A stretch of 64,000 bases of DNA from the NCBI RefSeq assembly GCF_022811605.1, contig NZ_CP094533.1, forward strand, positions 186,001 to 250,000, read 5' to 3'. Positions 24,848 through 32,593 of the stretch are shown in pieces; positions within the stretch are counted from its first letter, which is position 1; each line of letters begins with the position of its first letter. The DNA comes from Agromyces soli (GTDB taxonomy: Bacteria > Actinomycetota > Actinomycetes > Actinomycetales > Microbacteriaceae). The notes below the pieces were generated by a model that was given only the letters and a program-made list of their open reading frames with translations, ran no database searches and was not told the DNA's origin. A program made the position numbers and the translations under genes.

Positions 24848-25468
24848 CTACTGGCGCGCCACCGTTGAACTGGCGCGCTCGCGCGGCCGCAGCAGCCACC
24901 AGACCACCGACACGACGAGCACGCCGAGCAGCGCACCCGCGGCGACATCGTGCGGGTAGTGCACCCCCTCGAGCACCCGGGCCGCCGCTGCGACGACCGC
25001 GAGGACGAGTGCGAGCCAGATCGTGACTCGGCGCTCGGCGGCCAGGGCGATCACGGCGGCGAGGGCGAAGGCGACGGTCGCGTGGTTCGAGGGGAACGAC
25101 CAGTCCCCCGGCGGCGGGCAATCCGCCGCGATCCCGCTCGTCCAGCACGGCCGGCCCTGCGCGACGAGCAGTTTGATCCCCTCGCTCGCGCCGTAGGCGA
25201 GCGGCACGGCGGCGCTCGCGACACCGAACCGCAACACCCGACGGCGGTCCCGCCCGCGCAGCAGTCGGATCGCGACGACGAGCCACAGTGCGCCCAGCAG
25301 GCCGAGGGCGACGAGCGTCAGGGCGCCGATTCCCGGCAGCGCCGCTGCCGCAGCGACCGCCTCGTGCAGCCGCACCGAGAGACTGCCGGGCACGGGCAGG
25401 AGCAGGATCGCCGCGGCGAGCGCGAGCAGCACGGAGGCGGGCAGGACGAGCGGATGGCGGAGGGACAT
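24848..25468 (-). CDS. PAP2-superfamily phosphatase, membrane-bound
   Basis: A 206-residue membrane protein with about five helices. The phosphatase signature is spread over KLLVAQGRPCW (K...RP), WSFPSNHATVAF (PSNH) and EGVHYPHDVAAGALLG (the SRxxxxxHxxxD equivalent with catalytic His and Asp). It dephosphorylates a lipid phosphate such as undecaprenyl or phosphatidic acid phosphate at the outer face. It starts at ATG 25466-25468 and lies just after palindrome copy 5. Confidence 0.87.
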   Translation of the reverse strand: MSLRHPLVLPASVLLALAAAILLLPVPGSLSVRLHEAVAAAAALPGIGALTLVALGLLGALWLVVAIRLLRGRDRRRVLRFGVASAAVPLAYGASEGIKLLVAQGRPCWTSGIAADCPPPGDWSFPSNHATVAFALAAVIALAAERRVTIWLALVLAVVAAAARVLEGVHYPHDVAAGALLGVLVVSVVWWLLRPRERASSTVARQ

Positions 25469-25558
25469 GGACTCCGACCGTACGGAGCCGGGCGGGCGGC
25501 GTCATCCGCCTCGAGTCGGCCCCCGTGTCATCCGCTGGATCGATCTGACCGCAGACCA

Positions 25559-25604
25559 ACTCCCGAGTTGCCCGACTTTCATGAACGTCGGGCAACTCGG
25601 GAGT
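25559..25604. repeat. Long palindrome, copy 5 of 5
   Basis: Arms ACTCCCGAGTTGCCCGAC and complement around TTTCATGAAC. The outer ACTCCC/GGGAGT extension is new relative to the other copies, yet matched on both sides. It lies 3 bp past the stop of the deacetylase gene. Confidence 0.85.
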
Positions 25605-25607
25605 GGG

Positions 25608-26465
25608 TCAGGGGTGGTACTCGCTGCGGAAGACGTCGTTCAGCGTGACGGTGGTGAGGCCGCGGTCGACGACGATGCCGTGCAGCTGCGGGAAGACCTT
25701 CGTCACGGGGGCGAAGTTCAGGTGCCCGATCACGATGTGCTGCGGCAGGAACCACTCCCCCGCGAGGTCGACGATCTGCTGCTCCGATACGAGCCCCGAG
25801 TCGGCGAGCGAGCCGTACCAGAGCGTCGGCGTCGTGTATCCGATCGAGGCCGCCGCGGCGATGACCCGGTCGTCGTAGTAGCCGAACGGCGGCCGGAAGA
25901 ACGGGCGCGCATCGACCCCGAACTTCTCGCCGAGGAAGTCGTGGGTGCGCGTCAGCTCGTCGACGATGCCCTGGTCGTCGAGGGAGGTGAGATCGGGGTG
26001 GCTCCAGGTGTGGTTCGCGAGCTGCACCTGCCCGGCGTCGACGAGCGGCCGCAGCGCGTCGGCGTTCTCCGCCCAGGAGTCGTAGCAGCCCGTGACGAAG
26101 AGCGTGAGCCGCACGCCGGTCGAGGCGGCGAACGCCGCGTACGCCGCGACCACCGCGGAGTCGGTGCCGTCGTCGGCGGTCCAGGCGAGGAGCGTGCCTT
26201 CGCCGGGCAGGCCGGTGATCGGCTCCGATGGGGCGTCGACGCGGTCGAGCACCGGCGCGGCCTGGCGGGTCTCGACGTGCACCGCGCCCGGGGCCGTACT
26301 CGGCGCAGGCCGCGGCGGCGGACCGCTCGGGGTGCTCGGCGCGGCGGCGGAGGCGGCAGGGCGCTCCGACGCGCAGGCGGCGAGCGCGGCGCTCACGAGG
26401 GCGGCGGCGCCGAAGCCGAGGACGGCGCGGCGGGATGCTCCGTCAGATTCCGCTCCGCTGCGCAT
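25608..26465 (-). CDS. Polysaccharide deacetylase lipoprotein (NodB domain)
   Basis: A 285-residue exported enzyme. A lipobox (VSAALAAC) near residue 30 marks a lipoprotein, followed by a Pro/Ser-rich linker and the NodB domain: the catalytic/metal aspartates are in TADDGT (the TFDDG motif), metal histidines in NHTWSHPDL (H-x3-H) and RPPFGYYDDRV is motif 3. It removes acetyl groups from a cell-wall or other polysaccharide. ATG 26463-26465 follows a GGGGGGAG site. It diverges from the carboxylesterase gene. Confidence 0.86.
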   Translation of the reverse strand: MRSGAESDGASRRAVLGFGAAALVSAALAACASERPAASAAAPSTPSGPPPRPAPSTAPGAVHVETRQAAPVLDRVDAPSEPITGLPGEGTLLAWTADDGTDSAVVAAYAAFAASTGVRLTLFVTGCYDSWAENADALRPLVDAGQVQLANHTWSHPDLTSLDDQGIVDELTRTHDFLGEKFGVDARPFFRPPFGYYDDRVIAAAASIGYTTPTLWYGSLADSGLVSEQQIVDLAGEWFLPQHIVIGHLNFAPVTKVFPQLHGIVVDRGLTTVTLNDVFRSEYHP

Positions 26466-26597
26466 GCCCACTCCCCCCGGGTGAACGGCCGACGCCCCTG
26501 TTCGCGCCGATCCTCGCACGGCGGTGCGTCGCGCCGGGGCCCCGGCGCGGCATCCCCCCGCGTACTGGGGGTGCGCCCGGCCCCCTACGCTGAGGGA

Positions 26598-28043
26598 ATG
26601 ATCGAGTCGGAGAAGCCCCGGTCCGCCAGCGCCGTCGCCGCATCGCTCTCGACGGGGGCGATCCGCGGCCTCGACGAGGGCGGGGTGCGCCGCTTCCTCG
26701 GCATCCCCTACGCGGAACCGCCCTTCGGGTCCCGCCGGTTCGCCGCGCCCGAGCCGGTCGCGCCCTGGGCGGGCGTGCGCGACGCCGAGCGGTTCGGCCC
26801 GACCGCACCGCAGTCTCCGTACCGCGGCGCGCTCGGCGAGCTGATCCACTGTCCGGTGATCGAGGGCGACGACATCCTCACCGTGAACGTGTGGGCGCCC
26901 GCGCACCCCCGGCCGACACCGGCCCCGGTGGTGCTCTGGCTGCACGGCGGCGCCCTCGAACGCGGCGCTGCGGCGCAGTCGGGCTACGACGGCACGACCT
27001 TCGCCCGCGACGGGGTCGTCTTCGTGTCGGCGAACTACCGGCTCGGGGTCGAGGGCTTCAGCGTGCTCGACGGCGCGCCCGCGAACCTCGGGCTACTCGA
27101 CGCCGCCCTCGCCCTCGAGTGGGTGCACCGCGAGGTCGCGGCCTTCGGCGGAGACCCGGCCCGGATCACGATCATGGGCGAGTCGGCGGGCGGCGGGCTC
27201 GTCGCCGCCCTGCTCGCGCGGCCGGCATCCCGCCCTCTCGTCGCCGGGGCGATCATCCAGTCCGGCCCGCTCGAGGCCGTCGCGCCCGAGCGAGCGGGAC
27301 GCGCCTCGGACGCGATCGCGAAGCGGCTCGGCATCCCCGCCACGCGCGACGCCTTCGCGGCGATGCCGCCCGCCGAACTGCTGCGGGCCCGCTCGGAGAT
27401 CGCGGCCGGGTCGTCCCCGCTGAACGGCGCGCCGGGCTTCGCGCTCGCGATCGACCCGGCGACGCTGCCCGCCTCGCCCGTCGACGCGCTCGCCGACGCC
27501 GAGGTGCCGATCCTCATCGGCACGAACACCGACGAGTACCGGCTGTGGCTCAGCCCGGAGGCGCTCGGCGAGATCGGCTCGGTGAAGGCCTGGCTCGCCC
27601 GCCGGGTCATGCGCATCTCCGAGCGCGCCGCGCGCGCGGTGCGCCGCGCATATCCCGACGCGACGCCCGGCGAGGTGCTCGGCCAGCTCGTCACCGACCG
27701 GATGCTCCGCGCGCCCGCCACCCGACTCGCGCAGTCGCGGATCGCACCGACCTTCGTCTACGAGTTCGCCTGGCCGAGCCCGGTCCGCGAGCTGCGCGCG
27801 GCGCACGCCGTCGAGATCGCCTTCGCCTTCGACGGGTTGAACGACGAGGACGCCCTGCGGCTCAGCGGTGCGGATGCCCCGGCCGCGCTCGCCCGCGAGA
27901 TGCACGCCGCCTGGGTCGCCTTCATCGCGACGGGGGACCCCGGCTGGCCGGCGTTCGCGGGCGAGCGCACGACTCGCGTCTGGGACGAGCGCTCGCAGAC
28001 GGTGCCGCAGCGCCGAGCCGAGGTCGTCGACGCACTGCGGTAG
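26598..28043 (+). CDS. Carboxylesterase family protein (type B)
   Basis: A 481-residue type B carboxylesterase. N-terminal GIPYAEPPFGSRRF, the oxyanion loop WLHGGALERG, the nucleophile in TIMGESAGGGLV (Ser near residue 195), the acid residue in GTNTDEYRL and a late AAHAVEIAFAF carrying the histidine. It hydrolyses esters in the cytoplasm (no signal peptide). ATG 26598 opens the gene; long in-frame extension upstream is not coding. It converges with the FAD monooxygenase across 18 bp without a clear terminator. Confidence 0.86.
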   Translation: MIESEKPRSASAVAASLSTGAIRGLDEGGVRRFLGIPYAEPPFGSRRFAAPEPVAPWAGVRDAERFGPTAPQSPYRGALGELIHCPVIEGDDILTVNVWAPAHPRPTPAPVVLWLHGGALERGAAAQSGYDGTTFARDGVVFVSANYRLGVEGFSVLDGAPANLGLLDAALALEWVHREVAAFGGDPARITIMGESAGGGLVAALLARPASRPLVAGAIIQSGPLEAVAPERAGRASDAIAKRLGIPATRDAFAAMPPAELLRARSEIAAGSSPLNGAPGFALAIDPATLPASPVDALADAEVPILIGTNTDEYRLWLSPEALGEIGSVKAWLARRVMRISERAARAVRRAYPDATPGEVLGQLVTDRMLRAPATRLAQSRIAPTFVYEFAWPSPVRELRAAHAVEIAFAFDGLNDEDALRLSGADAPAALAREMHAAWVAFIATGDPGWPAFAGERTTRVWDERSQTVPQRRAEVVDALR

Positions 28044-28061
28044 CGCGAGCGCCGTCGCCCG

Positions 28062-29240
28062 CTACTCGGGCACGCGATGCGTGTAGAGGTGGTTGTTCCT
28101 GGTGTCGTTCACCGCGTTCTTGAGGAAGATCGGGAGCATGAGGTCGCGGACGGCCGTTGCGAACCGCGAGCCCCCGCCCTGCTTCTGGCGGCCGAGCTTG
28201 CGCGAGTAGGCGACGACCGCTTCGACGCGCGGCCGCCGCAGCCGCTCGTACTCGGCGAAGGCCGTCGCGGGGTCGGCCTCGCGGCGGAGGCAGCCCGCGA
28301 GCGTCGCCGCGTCCTCGAGCGCGAGCGAGGCGCCCTGGCCGGCGTTCGGCGAGGTGGCGTGCACCGCGTCGCCGACGGCGACGACGCGGCCCCGGTGCCA
28401 TCGCGGCACGTGGGCGAGGTCGAAGATGCCGTAGGCGCCGATCTGGCCCTCGACGCCGTCGAGGATCCGCGGCACCGGGTCGGGGTCCCCCGCGTGGGCG
28501 GCGCGCAGCTCGTCGAGCCAGGCGGATGCCGGCACGCCCCTGAGCGCGGCCCGGTCCCCCTCGGCCCGGCTCGGGTTGGCGAACCAGTAGACCGTGCCGT
28601 CGTCGCGGACGAGGTAGCCGAAGAACCCGTGCTCGCCGAAGACCATGTGCTGGCGGAGCGGGGTCGGCTCGAGGCCGGGCACCCGGGCAAATCCGCCGAC
28701 GCTGAGGATGCCGGTGTACGAGGGAGCCGGGGCCGACGGGTCGATCCAGCTCCGCGTGAACGAGCCGATGCCGTCGCCGCCGATCAGCACGTCGCCGCTC
28801 GCACTGGTGCCATCCGCGAAGCGGGCCGTGACGCGGCCCGCCGCCTCCTCGATGCCGTCGAGCCGTGCGCCCCAGGCGATCGGGATGCCCGCGGCGTCGA
28901 CGGCCTCCCGCAGCACCTGGTGCAGCCAGGCTCGGCGGACGACGACGGAGCCGAGCTCGGGCTCGCCGGCGGGGCCGTTCGGCACGGTGCCGAGCTTGCG
29001 TCCTCGGCCGCTCCACATCTCGAGGTAGGGGCTGAGGTGGCCGTCGGCGACGAGCCGGTCGCGCAGCCCGAGCGTCTCGAGCACCGCGAGCCCGTTGCTG
29101 GCGACGTTCAGGAAGAGCCCGCCGTAGGCCTCGGGTTCGCCGCGGGATTCGTAGAGCCGCACGTTCCAGCCGGCCCGCCGCAGGAAGAGCGCCGTCGCGG
29201 GCCCGGCCACTCCGCCGCCGATGATGAGTGCCTCTGGCAT
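28062..29240 (-). CDS. FAD-dependent monooxygenase
   Basis: A 392-residue flavoprotein of the aromatic hydroxylase/tetracycline-oxidase type. IIGGGVAGPATALFLRRAGW is the GxGxxG dinucleotide site, LIGGDGIGSFTR carries the conserved DG motif and VAVGDAVHATSPNAGQGASLALEDA is the GD motif for FAD ribityl binding. It hydroxylates an aromatic or polyketide-like substrate with NAD(P)H and oxygen. It diverges from a MarR gene with an operator between them, so induction by its substrate is likely. Confidence 0.88.
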   Translation of the reverse strand: MPEALIIGGGVAGPATALFLRRAGWNVRLYESRGEPEAYGGLFLNVASNGLAVLETLGLRDRLVADGHLSPYLEMWSGRGRKLGTVPNGPAGEPELGSVVVRRAWLHQVLREAVDAAGIPIAWGARLDGIEEAAGRVTARFADGTSASGDVLIGGDGIGSFTRSWIDPSAPAPSYTGILSVGGFARVPGLEPTPLRQHMVFGEHGFFGYLVRDDGTVYWFANPSRAEGDRAALRGVPASAWLDELRAAHAGDPDPVPRILDGVEGQIGAYGIFDLAHVPRWHRGRVVAVGDAVHATSPNAGQGASLALEDAATLAGCLRREADPATAFAEYERLRRPRVEAVVAYSRKLGRQKQGGGSRFATAVRDLMLPIFLKNAVNDTRNNHLYTHRVPE

Positions 29241-29290
29241 GGCTCGCCTTTCGCTAGATTGGAACCCGGACAGAGTCTCGAAGTTCGAGT

Positions 29291-29307
29291 CTCTCTATTT
29301 TAGAGAG
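29291..29307. promoter_or_regulatory. Candidate MarR operator
   Basis: CTCTCTA (29291-29297), TTT, TAGAGAG (29301-29307): a perfect 7-bp inverted repeat in the 75-bp gap between the divergent monooxygenase and MarR genes. Position and symmetry suit MarR autorepression and control of the monooxygenase. Confidence 0.6.
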
Positions 29308-29315
29308 GTTATCAG

Positions 29316-29807
29316 GTGGCCGACTCCTCCTCAAGCCGCGCGGGCGCCATCGCGGAGCACGCCGAGGCGATGCGCGACTTCATGGCGCACGCCGTGCTGT
29401 TCCAGGACGCCGTGGCGCGCTCCGCCGGACTCAACGGCACCGACCTCCAGGCGCTCGGCCTGCTCCTGAGCGACGGCCCGGCCACCCCGGGCGAGCTCGC
29501 GCAGCGCACCGGCCTGACCGCCGGCGGGGCGATCACCACCATGCTCGACCGACTCGAGCGGGGCGGCTTCGTCACCCGCAGTCGGGACGCGGCGGACCGT
29601 CGGCGCGTGCTCGTGTCCGCGGTGCCTGAGGCCGTCTTCGCGGAGGTCGGGCCGGTCTACGGCGCCGTCGCGGCGCGCTGGAACGACTACCTGGACACCC
29701 TGAGCGAGGAGCAGATCCGCTTCGCCACCGAGTTCCTCGCGCGCGCCGCCGACTTCAACCGCGACGAGACCGAGCGACTGCGGCAGGGGCCCCGAGCGCG
29801 TTCCTGA
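29316..29807 (+). CDS. MarR-family transcriptional regulator
   Basis: A 163-residue winged-helix regulator. The recognition region is TPGELAQRTGLTAGGAITT then MLDRLERGGFVTRSRDAADRR (wing with DRR). The start is GTG 29316, only nine bases after the operator repeat, so the leader is very short. It likely represses the monooxygenase gene and responds to an aromatic ligand. Confidence 0.88.
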   Translation: MADSSSSRAGAIAEHAEAMRDFMAHAVLFQDAVARSAGLNGTDLQALGLLLSDGPATPGELAQRTGLTAGGAITTMLDRLERGGFVTRSRDAADRRRVLVSAVPEAVFAEVGPVYGAVAARWNDYLDTLSEEQIRFATEFLARAADFNRDETERLRQGPRARS

Positions 29808-29869
29808 GCCATCCGGCCGCGACGCGGAATCCGCGCTTGCCCAGGCCGAGGCATCCTCGCTATGGTGCT

Positions 29870-29886
29870 TTGGATACTGAATCCAA
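29870..29886. promoter_or_regulatory. Inverted repeat in the promoter of the metallo-hydrolase gene
   Basis: TTGGAT (29870-29875), ACTGA, ATCCAA (29881-29886): a perfect 6-bp repeat ending 15 bp before the ATG at 29901 and overlapping the ribosome-binding region. It resembles a GntR- or MarR-type dimer site; its regulator is not identified. Confidence 0.45.
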
Positions 29887-29900
29887 TGGAGGATCAGCCC

Positions 29901-31004
29901 ATGACGCCTGACGCCGGATCGCGCTCGCAGCTCACCAGACGCGGCATGCTCACCGGGGCCGCCGCGCTCGGCGCCGGCTCCCTCGCCCTCGGCGCGGAGC
30001 CCGCCGCGGCGTCTCCGCTCCGGGCGCCGCACCACCGCACCCGGGTGGTGCTCGCGGGCACCGCCGGCGGGCCGCCGCCGCAGGACGGCCGGCTCGGCAT
30101 CTGCACCGCGATCGTGGTGGAGGACCGGGTCTACCTCGTCGACCTCGGACCGGGGGCCGTCACCGCCTACGCCCAGGCCGGCCTCGCGATGGAGCAGATC
30201 CGCGCGGTGTTCGTGACCCACCTGCACTCGGATCACCTCGCCGAGGTCTACAACCTGTTCTGGCTGAACTACGGCGCCCCGGGCGCGCGCGGCAACATCT
30301 CGCAGCGCGTCGACGTCTACGGCCCCGGCCCCGCCGGCGCCGCCCCCCAGGCGCCGGGCGCCCCCGTGCAGCAGCCGGACGCGCCGACACCCGGGCTCAC
30401 CGACTTCCTGCGCACCGCGGTCGCCGCGACCGCCTACGACCTGAACACGCGGATGGCGGAGAGCCGCAAACCGGACATCTGGAACGTGATCGCCCCGCAC
30501 GACCTCGAGCTGCCCGACGTCGGCGCGAGCACGACGAACCGGGTACCGGCGATGGAGCCGTTCGAGATCCTCGACGACGGCTACGTGCGCGTCAGCGCCA
30601 TCCTGGTCGACCACCCGCCGGTCTTCCCCTCCTTCGCCTTCCGCTTCGACACCGCCGACGGCTCGGTCGTGGTGAGCGGCGACACGGCCCCCTCGGACAA
30701 CCTCGTCCGACTCGCCCAGGGCGCGGACGTGCTCGTGCACGAGGCGTACGACCACGACTACTTCGCGGCGATCAACCCGCGCCTCGCCGAGACGTTCTCG
30801 CGCACGCACACGCGGTCCGAGCAGCTCGGCGAGCTCGCGACGCGAGCCGGCGTCGGCACGCTCGTGCTGAGCCACCTCGTGCCCGCCGGCATCCGCGAGG
30901 TGCGCGACGCCGTCTGGAAGCGCAAGGCGCGCACCGGATTCCGCGGCGAGGTCGTCGTGGGCCGCGACGGCGACGCGATCGGGGTCGGGAAGAAGCGGAA
31001 GTAG
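29901..31004 (+). CDS. Tat-exported metallo-beta-lactamase-fold hydrolase
   Basis: A 367-residue protein. A twin-arginine signal (SQLTRRGMLTGAAALGAG) sits at residues 9-26, so it is exported folded. THLHSDHLAE is the zinc-site HxHxDH, a later SGDTAPSDN carries the bridging Asp, and SHLVPAG holds a final His, as in arylsulfatase/RNase Z-like members. ATG 29901 has a GGAGG site; an in-frame start at 29862 would put the operator repeat inside the gene. Its C-terminal codons (AIGVGKKRK) are duplicated 736 bp downstream (see element at 31005). Confidence 0.86.
   Translation: MTPDAGSRSQLTRRGMLTGAAALGAGSLALGAEPAAASPLRAPHHRTRVVLAGTAGGPPPQDGRLGICTAIVVEDRVYLVDLGPGAVTAYAQAGLAMEQIRAVFVTHLHSDHLAEVYNLFWLNYGAPGARGNISQRVDVYGPGPAGAAPQAPGAPVQQPDAPTPGLTDFLRTAVAATAYDLNTRMAESRKPDIWNVIAPHDLELPDVGASTTNRVPAMEPFEILDDGYVRVSAILVDHPPVFPSFAFRFDTADGSVVVSGDTAPSDNLVRLAQGADVLVHEAYDHDYFAAINPRLAETFSRTHTRSEQLGELATRAGVGTLVLSHLVPAGIREVRDAVWKRKARTGFRGEVVVGRDGDAIGVGKKRK
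30973..31004 (+). repeat. Direct repeat A1: 3' end of the metallo-hydrolase gene
   Basis: ACGCGATCGGGGTCGGGAAG followed by AAGCGGAAGTAG, encoding the last residues and stop of the gene. A diverged copy, lacking one AAG and using TAA, is at 31709-31737. Confidence 0.75.
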
Positions 31005-31236
31005 GGTCGGTCGTTTAGTGTTTCCACCTCAGGCGCAATTGCCTCTAAACTTTCTCTCACACCCGACCCGAAAAGGGGTCGTGGACGAGCGGAAAGTCGA
31101 AGCAGAGCAAGAACCTGGAGCGGCGACATCCAAGCTCAGCAGACCGGCGACTACGGCCCCAGAGGGGCGGGTGAATGCAGGCTCCCAGCCAGTCCGGGCG
31201 CGCGAGCGAGAGATATGAGCCGGAGGCGGAGGCAAC

Positions 31237-31347
31237 GTGGACCTGATGGCTGAACTCCGTCGCATCGCTCGGGAGCATCCCGTCCCATTCTGGGCAGGAG
31301 CTGCCCTGATGCTGTCCTGCACCGTGCTCGCCCTCTTCAGCCTCTAG
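31237..31347 (+). CDS. Possible 36-residue membrane peptide
   Basis: From GTG 31237 (or ATG 31246), after CCGGAGGCGGAGG, the frame encodes a short basic N-terminus (AELRRIAREH) and one hydrophobic helix (FWAGAALMLSCTVLALFSL), ending at TAG 31345-31347. Good ribosome-binding site and clear topology make it plausible cargo of insert 1. No family recognised. Confidence 0.4.
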   Translation: MDLMAELRRIAREHPVPFWAGAALMLSCTVLALFSL

Positions 31348-31630
31348 GCGCAGAGGCAATCTCCGAGCCAGGGTGAACGGTGCCTGCGAGTTCGGCGATC
31401 TCCAGATCTTCTGCAGTGCGTGGCAGCGGATGAATCGCGAGAACAACCCGCTCCGATGGAACCGACGTCGTCCACCGCAGCTCGCCCTCCACATTCGATC
31501 TGAGGTCGAGGCACCGGGAAAGGCGGACCGAGCTATCGAGATGTTCGACCAGGAGACGGACGGCCCGACTCGCAGCACTGAGCTGAGCTGAGCTGAGCTG
31601 AGCTGAGCTGAGCTGACGAAGAGTGACCAC
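31337..31630 (-). CDS. Uncertain frame with SSAQL repeats
   Basis: A 97-residue minus-strand frame from GTG 31630. The N-terminus runs through the AGCTG tandem repeat, giving SSAQL twice, followed by about 75 residues of mixed composition (SRAVRLLVEHLDSSVRL...). No family recognised and no strong ribosome-binding site, so this may be a chance frame. Confidence 0.22.
   Translation of the reverse strand: MVTLRQLSSAQLSSAQLSAASRAVRLLVEHLDSSVRLSRCLDLRSNVEGELRWTTSVPSERVVLAIHPLPRTAEDLEIAELAGTVHPGSEIASAPRG
31581..31615 (+). repeat. AGCTG pentamer tandem repeat, 7 copies
   Basis: Seven uninterrupted copies of AGCTG (31581-31615), preceded by a partial CTG. Short perfect repeats like this are prone to slippage; three units equal five codons, so changes in copy number would shift any frame reading through it. 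Confidence 0.9.
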
Positions 31631-31708
31631 TACCTCCGTCGTAGTGCCACTGCCGGACCGCCCGCACGTGACCGCCGGACCAGCGCTGCCGATCAGGCGG
31701 GCCTGGCC

Positions 31709-31737
31709 ACGCGATCGGGGTCGGGAAGCGGAAGTAA
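31709..31737 (+). repeat. Direct repeat A2: copy of the metallo-hydrolase gene tail
   Basis: ACGCGATCGGGGTCGGGAAG then CGGAAGTAA: matches 30973-31004 except for a missing AAG codon and TAA instead of TAG. Read in the same frame it still encodes AIGVGKRK and a stop, as if taken from another strain's allele. Confidence 0.75.
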
Positions 31738-31795
31738 GGATCTGCCGTCAGCGGAAATCATCCAGGCCGGTCGGTCGGTTTGTTAGCGTCGGAGG

Positions 31796-32593
31796 ATGGA
31801 CGGACTCCTCGAACCCGTGCTCGCCCACCTCGATCGTGCTGTGCCGGGTGAGTTCGCCGGTGTCTACCTGTACGGCTCGTCCGTGTCGGGCGGCCTCAGG
31901 CCCGACAGCGACATCGACCTCCTGGTGCTGACGAGGCGCTCGCTGACGACGAGCGAACGCGAGGAGCTGACCCGCGTGCTGCTCGACTCCTCCGGCTGGT
32001 CGGGGCACGCCGACACGTTCCCCGAGGCGGCCGAGGGGCGCTCGCTCGAACTCACCTGCGTGGTGATCGGGGCGGATGGCCGCTGGCCCGAGCCGGCGGT
32101 GCACGACTACCAGTTCGGCGAGTGGCTGCGCGCCGAGCTCGCGGCCGGCTCGGTGCTGGAGCCCACCGTCGACCCCGACGTGCCGATCCTGCTCGCGACC
32201 GCGCAGACCGCGCACCGCGTGCTGCGCGGCGCGCCGCTCGCCGAGATCGTCCAGCCCGTGCCGATGTCCGCGCTCACCGACGCGATGCTCGGGATCATCC
32301 CCGACATCCTCGAGGAGATCGTCGGCGACGAGCGCAACACGCTGCTCGCCTTCGCGCGCATCGTCACGACCCTGCGCACCGGGGGCGAGATCGTGCCGAA
32401 GGATGTCGCGGCCGCCGCCGTGGCGGCGACGCTCCGTCCCGCCGACCGGGCGCTCATGGACCGCGCGAGGGACGGCTACCTCGGCGTCGCGCCCGACGAT
32501 TGGACCGGCCTCGGCGACGAGGTCACCGCGCTCTCGCACGCGCTCGCGCGGCAGGCGGCGGAGCTCGCCGCTGCTACGCCGGCACGCGATTGA
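31796..32593 (+). CDS. AadA-like aminoglycoside nucleotidyltransferase
   Basis: A 265-residue protein of the ANT(3'')/ANT(9) type. The nucleotidyltransferase core is YLYGSSVSGGLRPDSDIDLL (GS...DxD metal site, residues 24-43), and the C-terminal helical domain has GDERNTLLAFARIVTTL and IVPKDVAA, typical of spectinomycin/streptomycin adenylyltransferases. Length matches AadA (about 260). Whether it confers resistance cannot be read from sequence. It follows insert 1 directly and its 3' end overlaps the convergent small gene by 20 bp. Confidence 0.85.
   Translation: MDGLLEPVLAHLDRAVPGEFAGVYLYGSSVSGGLRPDSDIDLLVLTRRSLTTSEREELTRVLLDSSGWSGHADTFPEAAEGRSLELTCVVIGADGRWPEPAVHDYQFGEWLRAELAAGSVLEPTVDPDVPILLATAQTAHRVLRGAPLAEIVQPVPMSALTDAMLGIIPDILEEIVGDERNTLLAFARIVTTLRTGGEIVPKDVAAAAVAATLRPADRALMDRARDGYLGVAPDDWTGLGDEVTALSHALARQAAELAAATPARD

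Larger units (their letters stand above)
31005..31708. mobile_element. Putative gene-tail-targeted insert 1 (about 735 bp per unit)
   Basis: The DNA between the two copies of the metallo-hydrolase gene tail is less GC-rich than its surroundings and has no transposase. Near its left edge it carries AGTGTTTCCACCTCAGG (31017-31033), found again at the left edge of insert 2 (56072). It holds a tiny membrane-peptide frame, an AGCTG tandem repeat and an uncertain minus-strand frame. Unit length (736 from repeat to repeat) nearly equals that of insert 2 (742). The mechanism is inferred, not shown. Confidence 0.4.

Noticed and set aside
26551..26590. Third copy of the two-component control block in front of the deacetylase/carboxylesterase genes
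   Set aside because: It shares GCATCCCCC and GCCCCCTAC but with different spacing (30 against 24) and no palindrome of the same form; too weak to include.
31057..31578. 173-residue minus-strand frame in insert 1
   Set aside because: No ribosome-binding site, no domain, and it conflicts with the better small membrane-peptide frame.
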